The translations under genes were made by a program, and so were the position numbers. From positions 3,782,001 through 3,846,000 of the forward strand of contig NZ_CP118527.1 in assembly GCF_028885415.1 (NCBI RefSeq): DNA of 64,000 bases, written 5' to 3'. The stretch's first letter is position 1, and each line of letters begins with the position of its first letter. The notes under the pieces were generated by a model. That model had not been told where the DNA came from. It did not search any database and worked only from the letters and a program-made list of their open reading frames with translations. This DNA is from Streptomyces coeruleorubidus. GTDB lineage: Bacteria; Actinomycetota; Actinomycetes; Streptomycetales; Streptomycetaceae. Positions 1 through 8,424 of the stretch are shown piece by piece.

Positions 1-1754
1 TCCGGGTCGGACCAGGAGGACTGGGCCGGGTCGCCGACGACCGTCCAGGTGGCGTGCCGGCCGCGGCGGCCGACCATGCGCCACTGCATGGGCGTGAGGT
101 CCTGGGCCTCGTCGACGATGACGTGCGCGTACTCGGTGCGCTCCTGCGCGAGGCGCTCGGCCCGTTCGCGCTGCGACTCCTCACGCACCGGCATCAGCTC
201 CTCCAGGCCGGTGAGCTGGTCGAGCGGGTCGAGTTCGCGCCTCTTCCGGGGGCGGGCCGGGGCGCCGAGGATGGCCTGGAGCTCGTCGAGCATCGCGATG
301 TCGTGCACCGAGTGGCCGTCGCGCCTGAGGGAGCGGGCGACCTTGCGGATCTCGCCGGGGTTGAGGATCCGCCGGGCCCAGCGGCCGAGGCGCCGCTCGT
401 CGGCCATGGCGACCAGGACGGCCGCCGGGGTCAGCTCGGGCCACCAGGCGTCGAGGAATTCGATGAAGGCGTCCTCGGAGGTGATGTCCTCGTCGAAGGA
501 GGAGCGCAGCTCGGCGGCGAGCTCCGGGTCGGTGTGCCGGCCGGCCGCGCCGGACTGCTCCCACAGGGCGTCCAGCAGGAGCTTGCGGGCGCGGGGGCGC
601 AGCAGGTTCACGGGGGCGGTGCCGCCGAGGGCGGTGCGGCGGATGCCCGCCAGCTGCTCGGCCTCCAGCTCCAGGCGGCGGCCGAAGGCGACCACCCGCA
701 GCCGGGCCGGTGAATCGTTCAGCTCCAGGGCTCCGCGCGCGGCCTTGCGCAGCACCTTGAGCATGCGGGACGAGCCCTTGGCGCGGGCCACGGCCGGCGA
801 GTCGTAGAGCGTGGCCTCGGCGCCGTCGACGAGGGAGCCGATGGCGCGGATGGCGACCTGGCCCTCCTCGCCGAGGGAGGGCAGCACGCCCTCGGTGTAG
901 GCGACGAGCAGCGGGGTCGGCGAGACGATCAGGATGCCGCCCGCGTACCGGCGGCGGTCCTGGTAGAGGAGGTAGGCCGCGCGGTGCAGGGCGACGGCGG
1001 TCTTGCCGGTGCCGGGGCCGCCCTCGACGTACGTGACGGAGGCGGCGGGGGCGCGGATGACCAGGTCCTGCTCGGCCTGGATGGAGGCGACGATGTCGCG
1101 CATGGTGTGGCTGCGGGCCTGGCCGAGCGCGGCCATCAGGGCACCGTCGCCGATGACGGGCAGCTCGTGGCCGTCGAGGTAGGCCGTGAGCTCGGGGCGC
1201 ATCAGGTCGTCCTCGACGCCGAGCACCTTGCGTCCCTTGGAGCGGATGACCCGGCGGCGGACGACCCGGCCGGGGTCCACGGGCGTCGACCGGTAGAAGG
1301 GGGCGGCGGCCGGGGCCCGCCAGTCGATGACCAGCGGGGCGTAGTCCTGGTCGAGGACACCGATGCGGCCGATGTGCAGCGTCTCGGCGATGTCGGCGGT
1401 GCTGTCCTCCCGCACCGCGCCCTCGGCGGGCTCCATGGCGGTGTAGGCGCCGTCGGGGCCCTTCTTGCCGTCCTTGCCGCGCAGCAGGTCGATGCGGCCG
1501 AAGAGGAAGTCCTCGAACTCGTTGTTCAGCCGGCTGAGGTGTATGCCGGCCCGGAAGACCTGGGCGTCCCGCTCGGCGAGCGCGCCGGGCGTGCCGACCT
1601 GGCCGCGCTGGGCGGCGTCGTTCATGAGGAACTCGGCCTCGTGGATCTTCTCCTCGAGACGCCGGTACACCCGGTCCAGGTGTTCCTGTTCGACGCCGAT
1701 CTCTCTGTCTCTCAGGGAGTCGAGCGCGGTTTCCTGTTGAGCCTGAGCGGCCAC
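1..1754 (-). CDS. HelD-like UvrD/Rep-family ATP-dependent helicase, 3' end missing
   Basis: The gene runs off the window edge: 584 codons are visible from a GTG start at 1754, which has AGAAGGGGG just upstream. The frame shows a P-loop GPGTGKTA near residue 246 and a DEAQDLTPMQ Walker B/motif II near residue 546, ending in VVGDPAQ (motif III). An N-terminal coiled-coil-like segment (about residues 1-90) before the split helicase domain fits the HelD family, which removes stalled RNA polymerase from DNA. HelD proteins are usually above 700 residues, so roughly 140-170 residues lie outside the window. The gene starts 60 bp after the anti-sigma gene on the same strand and may be cotranscribed with it. 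The helicase family is clear; the HelD subfamily is inferred from the N-terminal region. Confidence 0.85.
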   Translation of the reverse strand, partial: MAAQAQQETALDSLRDREIGVEQEHLDRVYRRLEEKIHEAEFLMNDAAQRGQVGTPGALAERDAQVFRAGIHLSRLNNEFEDFLFGRIDLLRGKDGKKGPDGAYTAMEPAEGAVREDSTADIAETLHIGRIGVLDQDYAPLVIDWRAPAAAPFYRSTPVDPGRVVRRRVIRSKGRKVLGVEDDLMRPELTAYLDGHELPVIGDGALMAALGQARSHTMRDIVASIQAEQDLVIRAPAASVTYVEGGPGTGKTAVALHRAAYLLYQDRRRYAGGILIVSPTPLLVAYTEGVLPSLGEEGQVAIRAIGSLVDGAEATLYDSPAVARAKGSSRMLKVLRKAARGALELNDSPARLRVVAFGRRLELEAEQLAGIRRTALGGTAPVNLLRPRARKLLLDALWEQSGAAGRHTDPELAAELRSSFDEDITSEDAFIEFLDAWWPELTPAAVLVAMADERRLGRWARRILNPGEIRKVARSLRRDGHSVHDIAMLDELQAILGAPARPRKRRELDPLDQLTGLEELMPVREESQRERAERLAQERTEYAHVIVDEAQDLTPMQWRMVGRRGRHATWTVVGDPAQSSWSDP

Positions 1755-1814
1755 CGGGCCCCCTTCTGACGTGCTGGGCAGCCGTCCACCGTACGCGAAG
1801 GGGACCCGGTAAGG

Positions 1815-2642
1815 CTACGCGTCGACCTCGACCAGCCGCTTGCCGTCGAAGGTGACTACCTCGAAGTGGTCGATCTCGTTCGGCTCGAAGGCGGCGCCGC
1901 CCTGGACGTACAGCGGCTCCTTGGCCTTCTCGGACTTGGCGTCCGGCAGGCCGTAGCCCCATTCCGGGACGGACCAGGAGGACAGGGTCTCCCGCTCGCC
2001 GTTCTTGCCGACCGCGACGAGGGCGCACTTGAGCGGGCCCTTGACGTTCTTCAGCTCCGTGACCACGCCCGTCCCCCAGTCCTTCTTCTGGAGGGCGACC
2101 GTCGCGGTGACCTTGGTGCTCGGGTCGGTGGCCGAGATCTTGTCGGAGATGCCGTCGAAGGCCTCCTTGGCGGGGCTCGCCGCGAGCGGGCGGTTCTCCG
2201 CGCCGCCGCCGTCACCGCCGCCGTTCGTCGCGACCGCGACGAAGGGGCCGCCGATGATCAGCGCGCCGGCCGCGGCCACCATGTAGAAACTGCGGCGGCG
2301 CTTCTGGGCGCGGCGGTCGGCGACCTCGTCGACCAGCTTCTCCACCAGGCGCGGCCGGGGCTTCGCGGACAGCGACTCGCCGATCGCGGGCGTGCCGGAG
2401 CCGGGCAGGTCGGCGAGGGCGGCGAGCATGGGCTCCATGCCGGCCAGCTCGTCGAGCTGCTGGGCGCACCATTCACAGGTCGCCAGGTGGGCTTCGAAAG
2501 CGGTTGCTTCGGCGTCGTCGAGGATGCCGAGAGCGTAGGCGCCGACGGTCTCGTGCTCGTTCGGCACCGGAGATCCCTGCATGGGTCCAGACATACCCAT
2601 GCCTCCCGTACCGAATCCCTGGTTTCCCCCGTAAACACTCAT
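1815..2642 (-). CDS. rsuA: membrane-anchored zinc-binding anti-sigma factor (RsuA-like)
   Basis: This protein of about 275 residues has a cytoplasmic N-terminal ZAS signature, HLATCEWC at about residues 52-59 (HxxxCxxC). A single hydrophobic span follows at about 120-140, then an extracytoplasmic domain of the RskA type. Such proteins hold their ECF sigma factor inactive until an envelope signal releases it. The start chosen is ATG 2642, whose first base is the last base of the sigma gene's TGA (TGATG overlap), which indicates translational coupling; a GTG one codon upstream is possible. The pairing and position fit the sigU-rsuA pair of S. coelicolor, and the symbol rests on that context. 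Confidence 0.85.
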   Translation of the reverse strand: MSVYGGNQGFGTGGMGMSGPMQGSPVPNEHETVGAYALGILDDAEATAFEAHLATCEWCAQQLDELAGMEPMLAALADLPGSGTPAIGESLSAKPRPRLVEKLVDEVADRRAQKRRRSFYMVAAAGALIIGGPFVAVATNGGGDGGGAENRPLAASPAKEAFDGISDKISATDPSTKVTATVALQKKDWGTGVVTELKNVKGPLKCALVAVGKNGERETLSSWSVPEWGYGLPDAKSEKAKEPLYVQGGAAFEPNEIDHFEVVTFDGKRLVEVDA

Positions 2643-3163
2643 CACGCCGTCACCCCCCGCTCCTCCAGTGCGAGCTTCATCGAACGCAGGGCGTAGAAGA
2701 CCCTGGAGCGGACGGTTCCGCTGGGTATGCCCAGGGTTTCGGCCGCCTCATTGACGGTACGCCCCTTGAAGTACGTCTCGACGAGCACCTCCCGGTGGGC
2801 GGGGGTCAGGTCGTCGAGTGCGTCCGACAGAGTCATCAGCCACAGCGCCTTGTCGATCTCGTCCTCCGCGGGGATGACCTCCAGCGGCGACGGGTCGACC
2901 TCCTGCGGCCGGGCCTGCCGGCTGCGGTGGCCGTCGATGACGATGCGCCGGGCGACCGTCACCAGCCAGGGGCGTACCGATCCGGTCGCTCGATTGAGCT
3001 GTCCGGCGTTCTTCCAGGCACGGATGAGCGTCTCCTGCACGACGTCCTCGGCGCGCTGCCGGTCTCCGGCGACCAGGCGCAGGACATACGCAAGCAGGGG
3101 TCCGGCGTGTTCGCGATAGAGCGCACGCATCAGCTCCTCGTCGGGTTCCGAGGGCTGGGACAT
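2642..3163 (-). CDS. sigU: ECF RNA polymerase sigma factor (SigU-like)
   Basis: The 173-residue protein has a region 2 from about 12-85, including DVVQETLIRAW and a PWLVTVARR stretch, and a region 4 helix-turn-helix from about 118-168 (REVLVETYFKGRTVNEAA, GIPSGTVRSRVFYALR). This is the size and order of an ECF sigma factor. ATG 3163 was chosen because region 2 follows directly; GTG 3199 is an alternative with AAGGA seven bases upstream and would add 12 residues. The anti-sigma gene overlaps the 3' end. In S. coelicolor SigU activity affects development and secreted proteins (from memory). Family assignment is firm; the symbol is from synteny. Confidence 0.88.
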   Translation of the reverse strand: MSQPSEPDEELMRALYREHAGPLLAYVLRLVAGDRQRAEDVVQETLIRAWKNAGQLNRATGSVRPWLVTVARRIVIDGHRSRQARPQEVDPSPLEVIPAEDEIDKALWLMTLSDALDDLTPAHREVLVETYFKGRTVNEAAETLGIPSGTVRSRVFYALRSMKLALEERGVTA

Positions 3164-3405
3164 GCGATGTCGGGCCCTCGGTGCACGTTCATTGGCCACG
3201 ACGGAATCCTTGCGCACGCCCACCTCCGGTGTCCGGGGGTTCCCCCAGTCGGTCGCTCCACATGCCGTACGGACGCGAGCGGTTGGGCGTTCAAAGAGGC
3301 GTGACAGATTTCTTCGAAGTGACGTGACGAGCGGGACATGGGAGCACATTCCCACCCCGCGTTCTTTACATTTCCGCCACATCGGCAAGATCAAGCCAGG
3401 CCTTC

Positions 3406-3421
3406 CCTACGGGGGCGTAGG
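3406..3421. promoter_or_regulatory. short palindrome in the sigU upstream region
   Basis: CCTACG-GGGG-CGTAGG is a 6-bp perfect inverted repeat with a 4-base loop. It lies in the stretch of about 370 bp (3164-3536) between the sigma gene and the next gene, both on the minus strand. That stretch is less G+C-rich than the surrounding genes, as expected for a promoter region, and holds no other convincing gene. The palindrome could be an operator or a small hairpin in the sigU leader. No ECF-type -35/-10 pair could be fixed with confidence. Confidence 0.3.
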
Positions 3422-3536
3422 TAAACGGCGTGTAATCGAAATCACTTCGACAGTGCATTCACAGAAGTCGCATTTAGGACAGGGGAATTGAATGCAGCGA
3501 CCACTCAACACCCTTGCCGCGAAGGGCAAAAGGGAC

Positions 3537-4130
3537 TTAAGCGCGAGTGAGTGCCGCGCGGCGGCGATGCCGGGCGACCCGTTCGCGGTTCCCGCAGACC
3601 TCGCTGGAGCACCAGCGCCTTCTGCGTCCCCGGGAGGTGTCGAGGTACACGATCGGGCAGTTGTCGCCCTCGCACTGACGCAGGGCCGCGCGGGCGACGG
3701 GGTCGGTCATCAGGTCCACGGCGTCCCGGGCGACGGCCGCGAGCAGGGCGGGGCAGCCGGGCGGGCCGTCCAACTGCCGTACGAGTTCGCCGTCCGCGCC
3801 GCGGACGGCGCGCGGGGCGGGGGGCGCGGTACGGGCGAGGTCGTTGACGCGCGCGAGCGCGAAGTCGTAACCCCGGGCTCCGGATCCCGGCCAGCCGCGC
3901 ACCAACCGGTCGACCTGGCCGCGCAGTTCGCGGAAGGCGGCCGGCCAGGTGGCGTCGGCGTGGGCCAGGGCGGTGTCCGCCGGGACGAGCCCGGAGCCGG
4001 TGATCCAGGCGCGCAGCACGTCCACGGAGTCCAGCCGTTCCTCCGGATGCGTGGTGGAGAGCAGATCGAGGCAGATCCGCCCGGCATCGAAGCGCAGCTC
4101 GTACGGGGCCGTGGCCGTACCCAGTGCCAT
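3537..4130 (-). CDS. CGNR zinc-finger domain protein
   Basis: The 197-residue protein ends in a treble-clef style finger: QCEGDNC, then about 16 residues later a WCSSEVCGNRERVARHRRR stretch, the diagnostic CGNR motif of a stress-associated putative DNA-binding family. The N-terminal 140 residues form the matching ABATE-type domain (ELRFDAGRICLDLLST at about 11-26, where CGNR proteins carry a similar D-LDF block). The start at 4130 was chosen because that domain begins immediately after it; upstream in-frame codons look non-coding. It is transcribed toward sigU but separated by a long spacer, so probably independent. Its target is unknown; family members are presumed regulators. Confidence 0.8.
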   Translation of the reverse strand: MALGTATAPYELRFDAGRICLDLLSTTHPEERLDSVDVLRAWITGSGLVPADTALAHADATWPAAFRELRGQVDRLVRGWPGSGARGYDFALARVNDLARTAPPAPRAVRGADGELVRQLDGPPGCPALLAAVARDAVDLMTDPVARAALRQCEGDNCPIVYLDTSRGRRRRWCSSEVCGNRERVARHRRRAALTRA

Positions 4131-4370
4131 GTGCCTGTCACCGCCTAGGGGTGCACCCCGGTCGCGAGGGGTTCGGTGGGGTGCCAGTGAGAGGGCCGGG
4201 AAACCGTTCCCTCTTACAGTGCCTGCCCACTGCGACGCCGGAAACCCCCCGCACCGGCCGGTCGCGAGGGGCGGCCTTCGACCGGGCACGGGTTCCGGCC
4301 AAGGCGTGCACGCCTTGCCGAGCGGCGGCGGTGTCAGCGTGGCGGTATCTCGCTCAACTCGCGGATGCGG

Positions 4371-5522
4371 TCACGCGTCCGCGTACTTCGTGTCCGCCGC
4401 CGGGTCCAGGGCGAGGCGGTAACCCCGCTTGACCACCGTCTGGATCAGTTTCGGGGTGCCGAGGGCCGTGCGGAGGCGGGCCATGGCTGTTTCGACGGCG
4501 TGTTCGTCGCGGCCGGAGCCGGGGAGGGCGCGGAGGAGTTCCGCACGGGCGACCACCCAGCCGGGGCGGCGGGAGAGGGCGCGCAGGAGGGACATGCCGG
4601 CGGGCGGCACGGGCTTGAGGTCGCCGTCGACCAGGACGGCGTGGCCGCGGATCTCCACCCGGTGCCCGGCGATCGGCAGCGCGCGTGCCCGGCCGGGCAG
4701 TTCCTTGCAGAGGAGCTGGACGAGTGGGCCGAGCCGGAAGCGTTCGGGCTGGATCGTGTCGATGCCGCGGGACTGCAGCGGCAGGGCGGTGACCGGGCCC
4801 ACGCAGGCCGACAGCACGTCGTGGCTCAGGGCCTCCAGTACCTCGGGGAGCATCCCGCGCTCCTCCGCCCGGGAGAGCAGGGAGGCCGCGGCCGGGGCGC
4901 TGGTGAAGGTCAGCGCGTCCACACCCCGGGAGATCGTCGCGTCCAGGAGGCGGTCCACCGGGGCGATGTCCTCCGGCGGCATCCACCGGTAGACGGGCAC
5001 GCCCACGACCTCGGCCCCGCCCTCCCGCAGCGCCTCCACGAACCCGGGCAGCGGCTCACCGTGCAGCTGGATCGCGATCCGCTGCCCGTCGACGCCCTCC
5101 TCCAACAGCCGGTCGAGCACCTCCGCCATGGACTCCGACGACGGCGACCACTCCTCCGTCAGCCCGGCGGCCCGGACCGCGCCCTTCACCTTGGGGCCGC
5201 GCGCGAGGATCCGTGCACCGGCGAGCCGCGACAGCAGATCGTCGCCGAGCCCCCAGCCGTCGGCGGCCTCGACCCAGCCCCGGAAACCGATCGCGGTCGT
5301 GGCGACCACGATGTCCGGCACCTGGCGGATGAGCTCCTTCGTCGCGCCCAGCAGCTCGCTGTCGTCGGCGAGCTGCACGATCCGCAGGGCGGGGGCGTGC
5401 AGGACGGCGGCACCGCGCCGCTGCAGCAGCGTCCCCAGTTCGTCGGCCCGGCGCGCGGCCGTGACGCCCACGGTGAAACCCGCCAGGGGCCCGTGGTCCG
5501 GTCGCTGTTCTTCCTCGTACAT
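4371..5522 (-). CDS. nnaR: NnaR: uroporphyrinogen-III synthase-like domain fused to an OmpR-type DNA-binding domain
   Basis: The 383-residue protein has a HemD-like two-lobe domain (about 14-265: GFTVGVTAARRADELG at the start, TFTSAPAAASLL in the middle) followed by a winged helix (about 285-375: ARAELLRALPG, HAVETAMARLRTALG, IQTVVKRGYRL). Linked to narK, this is the architecture of NnaR, a GlnR-controlled regulator of nitrate/nitrite assimilation in S. coelicolor; Mycobacterium has the same fusion beside narK3 (both from memory). Despite the HemD fold it is probably a regulator rather than a haem enzyme. The ATG follows a 194-bp spacer holding an 8-bp inverted repeat (5586-5609). Whether the HemD domain binds a tetrapyrrole or is catalytic cannot be told from the sequence. 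Confidence 0.85.
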   Translation of the reverse strand: MYEEEQRPDHGPLAGFTVGVTAARRADELGTLLQRRGAAVLHAPALRIVQLADDSELLGATKELIRQVPDIVVATTAIGFRGWVEAADGWGLGDDLLSRLAGARILARGPKVKGAVRAAGLTEEWSPSSESMAEVLDRLLEEGVDGQRIAIQLHGEPLPGFVEALREGGAEVVGVPVYRWMPPEDIAPVDRLLDATISRGVDALTFTSAPAAASLLSRAEERGMLPEVLEALSHDVLSACVGPVTALPLQSRGIDTIQPERFRLGPLVQLLCKELPGRARALPIAGHRVEIRGHAVLVDGDLKPVPPAGMSLLRALSRRPGWVVARAELLRALPGSGRDEHAVETAMARLRTALGTPKLIQTVVKRGYRLALDPAADTKYADA

Positions 5523-5585
5523 GGCTCTCGTCCCGCACTCGAGTCGTCGTACTTCATGGGTACGGCGTACCTACATGCCGATCGA

Positions 5586-5609
5586 GCCTGTCAACGGCTC
5601 GTGACAGGC
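5586..5609. promoter_or_regulatory. 8-bp inverted repeat upstream of nnaR
   Basis: GCCTGTCA at 5586-5593 and TGACAGGC at 5602-5609 are perfect inverted arms with an 8-base spacer, so the half-sites are 16 bp apart on the same helix face. The site is 64 bp upstream of the nnaR start and 107 bp beyond the narK stop. An operator (NnaR itself is the first candidate) or a narK terminator stem would both fit. There is no T-run, which favours an operator. Confidence 0.5.
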
Positions 5610-5716
5610 CCGGATCGGCTTGATGTCGCTCGTGTTACCGATGCCGTTTTCCGCCGGATCGACGGCTTCGGGCTTCGGCCGGGGATCCGGGGGTGGTCCC
5701 CCGGATCAGCACAGCG

Positions 5717-7102
5717 TCATACCTTGGCGTAGCTGAGCTGCGGCTCCGCCTCCGAGGTCGCCGTCGTGGCGGGTACCCGGGGAGTCGTACGGCGAAGGTA
5801 TACGGCCCAGGTGACCGCGAAGCAGACCGCGTAGAAGGCGAGGAAGGCGACGAAGGCGCCGGTGCCGGAGCCGTAAGAGAGGAAGGACTGGCGGAAGGCG
5901 AGGTTGATGCCGACACCGCCGAGGGCGCCCACCGCGCCGATGAGTCCCATGGAGGCGCCGGAGAGGCGACGCCCGTAGGCAGCGGCCGCTTCACCCTTCA
6001 GCCCCTTGGCGAGGGCCTTGTTCTGGAAGATGCCCGGGATCATCTTGAACGTCGAGCCGTTGCCGAGCCCGCTGAGGACGAACAGCACCACGAACGCCAC
6101 GGTGAACAGCGCCAGCGACTTCTCCATCGAGGCGCCGATCAGGATCGCCGTCGCGACGCCCATGCCGACGTAGTTCCACAGGCTGATCTTCGCGCCGCCG
6201 TACTTGTCGGCCAGCCAGCCGCCCAGGGGCCGGATCAGCGAGCCGAGGAGCGGACCGATGAAGGTGACGTACGCCGCCTCCAGCGGGGTGCGTCCGAACT
6301 GGTTCTGCAGGACCTGGCCGAAGGCGAAGCTGTAGCCGATGAAGGAGCCGAAGGTTCCGATGTAGAGGAAGGACATGATCCACGTGTGGGGGTCCCGCGC
6401 GGAGTCCTTGGCGGCACCGGTGTCGTTCTTCACGTTCTCGATGTTGTCCATGAAGAGCGCGGCCATGACGGCGGCTACGAGGATCAGCGGGATGTAGATC
6501 CCGAGCAGCACCCGCGGCCCGCCGCCGGCGCCGATGATCCCGAGGGCGGCCAGCTGGATCACCGGTACGCCGATGTTGCCGCCGCCCGCGTTCAGGCCGA
6601 GGGCCCAGCCCTTCTTCCGCAGCGGGAAGAAGGCGTTGATGTTGGTCATGGAGGAGGCGAAGTTGCCACCGCCGATGCCCGCCAGCAGCCCGACGAGGAG
6701 GAAGGTGGAGAAGGAGGTGCCCGGCTCCATCACGGTGAACGCGGCGACGGTCGGGACGAGGAGGAGGCCGGCGGAGATGATCGTCCAGTTCCGGCCGCCG
6801 AAGATCGCGACGGCGAAGGTGTAGGGGACGCGGACGACGGCGCCGACGAGCGTGACCACCGAGGTCAGCATGAACTTGTCGGCCGGGGTCAGCCCGTACT
6901 CCGGGCCCATGAACAGGACCAGGACGGACCACAGGGTCCAGATCGAGAAACCGATGTGCTCGGAGAGCACGGAGAAGAAGAGGTTGCGGCGCGCGACCTT
7001 CTCCCCGGTTTCCTTCCAGAAAGTCTCGTTTTCCGGATCCCAGTGCTGGATCCAGCGTCCGCCCCTGCTCGGGGGTGCGGGTGCCGTGCCAGGGCCTGTC
7101 AT
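5717..7102 (-). CDS. narK: NarK/NasA-family nitrate/nitrite transporter (MFS)
   Basis: This is a 461-residue, twelve-helix major facilitator. It carries the two nitrate-porter signatures: GGGNFASSMTNINAFFP at about 144-160 and GWALGLNAGGGNIGVP at about 165-180. It should import nitrate or exchange nitrate and nitrite across the plasma membrane. The ATG at 7102 has GGAGG eight or so bases upstream and opens with a soluble N-terminus (about 40 residues) before helix 1. It precedes nnaR on the same strand, so the pair is a nitrogen-assimilation unit. A GlnR-box-like sequence lies about 90 bp upstream. Confidence 0.92.
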   Translation of the reverse strand: MTGPGTAPAPPSRGGRWIQHWDPENETFWKETGEKVARRNLFFSVLSEHIGFSIWTLWSVLVLFMGPEYGLTPADKFMLTSVVTLVGAVVRVPYTFAVAIFGGRNWTIISAGLLLVPTVAAFTVMEPGTSFSTFLLVGLLAGIGGGNFASSMTNINAFFPLRKKGWALGLNAGGGNIGVPVIQLAALGIIGAGGGPRVLLGIYIPLILVAAVMAALFMDNIENVKNDTGAAKDSARDPHTWIMSFLYIGTFGSFIGYSFAFGQVLQNQFGRTPLEAAYVTFIGPLLGSLIRPLGGWLADKYGGAKISLWNYVGMGVATAILIGASMEKSLALFTVAFVVLFVLSGLGNGSTFKMIPGIFQNKALAKGLKGEAAAAYGRRLSGASMGLIGAVGALGGVGINLAFRQSFLSYGSGTGAFVAFLAFYAVCFAVTWAVYLRRTTPRVPATTATSEAEPQLSYAKV

Positions 7103-7191
7103 GACGCCTCCACTTGCTCCGGGACTCGGTCGTTCTTCGAGTGGCTGAACCCGAAGGTAGGGAGGACGCGTTTCGTGGCTGTGCCAGCGGG

Positions 7192-7218
7192 TGACCGCGA
7201 GGGAACTTTGCTCTCACC
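7192..7218. promoter_or_regulatory. GlnR-box-like half-sites upstream of narK
   Basis: GTGAC, six bases, then GGAAC (7192-7207) matches the published GlnR pattern gTnAC-n6-GaAAC at all strongly conserved positions. After another six bases CTCAC (7214-7218) is a one-mismatch third half-site. It lies 90-116 bp upstream of the narK start. GlnR control of nitrate transport is established in Streptomyces, but this particular site is an inference from pattern and position. Confidence 0.5.
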
Positions 7219-7255
7219 CCGGCCGTGGGCGGGATGAGAGGTTCGGTGGCTTGTG

Positions 7256-8290
7256 TCAGCGTTGCGGGGGCTGCCAGTGGGGATTCTGCTGAGGATACGG
7301 CTGACTGTAGGGGCCGGGGGGCTGAGCACCGTACGGGCCCGGCGCGGGCTGACCAGGGTACGACCCCGGCGCGGGCTGCCCAGGGTACGCGCCCGGCGCG
7401 GGCTGGCCAGGGTACGCGCCCGGCGCGGGCTGGCCTCCGTACGGACCAGGCGCGGGCTGGGCGGGGTAGGGGCCGGGGGCGGGCTGGGCTGCGTAGGGGC
7501 CCGGCGCCGGCTGGGCATACGGCCCCGGCGCCTGCTGTCCGTAACCCGCGGGGGCGCCCCCGGCCGGAGTGGGCATCCCGCCGGGCCGGCCCGGCATCCC
7601 GGGCGGCTGACCCGGCGCACCCGCGTGTCCCGGAGCCCCGGCCCCCGGCCCGCCGCCGTACGGCCCGCCTCCGAAGGGATTGCCGTGCCCCGGCATCTGC
7701 TGCCCCGGCGGCAGATACCGCACCCGCCCGTTCTCATCGGTCATCGGCATGAAGCCGGCCGCCTGCAACCGCGCGGCGAACTTCGTGTTGCGCTTACGCG
7801 TGACCAGCAGCCCGATGCCGAGGATCGCCATGAACAGCAGCCACACCACACCCGACGCGATGAAGTCGAAGGACTCACCGCCGGTGCGGAAGGCGAGGAC
7901 CACGCAGCCGGCGGTGATGCCGAGGGCCACGTAGCCCATGCGCTTCTCGGCGTTCTTGCCGGTGAGGTCGAAGTTGATGCGGGCCTTGAGGAGCTCGAAG
8001 GCGTCCGGCACGAGCGGCGGCAGGGAGACACCGTCGCCGGCGCTGGGGTACTGCGCCCAGTTCTGCGCGGCCCTGGCCCGGGCCTGCGGGCTGGGATCGG
8101 GCAGGATCAGCATGGTGAGCGCGCCGTTGCGGCCGGTGCTCTGCCGGACGTCCGCGTACTCGTAGCCGAACTGCTGGGCGACGAAGGCCAGCCGGGCGAG
8201 TTTCTTCACGGACGCCATCGGGCTGGTGAGCTCGACCGGTTCTCCGCTCGCCATCAGCCGCAGCATCTTCTGTGTCTGCCGCTTACTCAT
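7256..8290 (-). CDS. membrane protein with Q-P-A-P-G-rich repeat tail, function unknown
   Basis: The 344-residue protein has three parts. Residues 1-110 are a soluble domain. Two hydrophobic spans lie at about 118-136 and 144-162. A long cytosolic-type tail from about 195 is almost entirely G, P, A, Q and Y, with about eight degenerate copies of a nine-residue unit QPAPGxYxx. I do not recognise the N-terminal domain. Such low-complexity tails occur in several actinomycete envelope proteins, often as unstructured linkers. It lies upstream of narK on the same strand, but the 150-bp gap carrying the GlnR-like site suggests a separate transcript. Confidence 0.75.
   Translation of the reverse strand: MSKRQTQKMLRLMASGEPVELTSPMASVKKLARLAFVAQQFGYEYADVRQSTGRNGALTMLILPDPSPQARARAAQNWAQYPSAGDGVSLPPLVPDAFELLKARINFDLTGKNAEKRMGYVALGITAGCVVLAFRTGGESFDFIASGVVWLLFMAILGIGLLVTRKRNTKFAARLQAAGFMPMTDENGRVRYLPPGQQMPGHGNPFGGGPYGGGPGAGAPGHAGAPGQPPGMPGRPGGMPTPAGGAPAGYGQQAPGPYAQPAPGPYAAQPAPGPYPAQPAPGPYGGQPAPGAYPGQPAPGAYPGQPAPGSYPGQPAPGPYGAQPPGPYSQPYPQQNPHWQPPQR
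7331..7527. repeat. 27-bp-period degenerate coding repeat
   Basis: About eight imperfect copies of a 27-bp unit (typified by GGTACGCGCCCGGCGCGGGC followed by TGGCCAG) encode the QPAPGxYxx tail of the overlapping gene. The centre copies are nearly identical at DNA level, which suggests recent slippage and copy-number variation between strains. Confidence 0.8.
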
Positions 8291-8424
8291 CCCACCGCTC
8301 CCCGGTCACTCACTGGGCACAGTTGTTCACATGCGCAACTCAGGCAGTTTTCCACACCGGGAAAGCCCGGGGGAACGGGGTCCCGTTATCCTCTAGCGGA
8401 CCCCACACGGGAAGGGGAGAGTCC

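Noticed and set aside
181..2028. 615-residue minus-strand open frame rich in Arg
   Set aside because: It is a shadow of the HelD-like gene. The correct frame, starting at 1754 and running off the window, carries the helicase motifs.
3492..4148. Plus-strand frame starting MQRPLNTLAAKGKRD with GGGGA upstream
   Set aside because: The start looks plausible, but after 16 codons the frame becomes antisense to the CGNR gene with no family pattern. A very short peptide cannot be excluded.
7331..7527. 27-bp repeats as a regulatory array
   Set aside because: The period matches nine codons and encodes QPAPG-type protein repeats, so a coding origin is sufficient.
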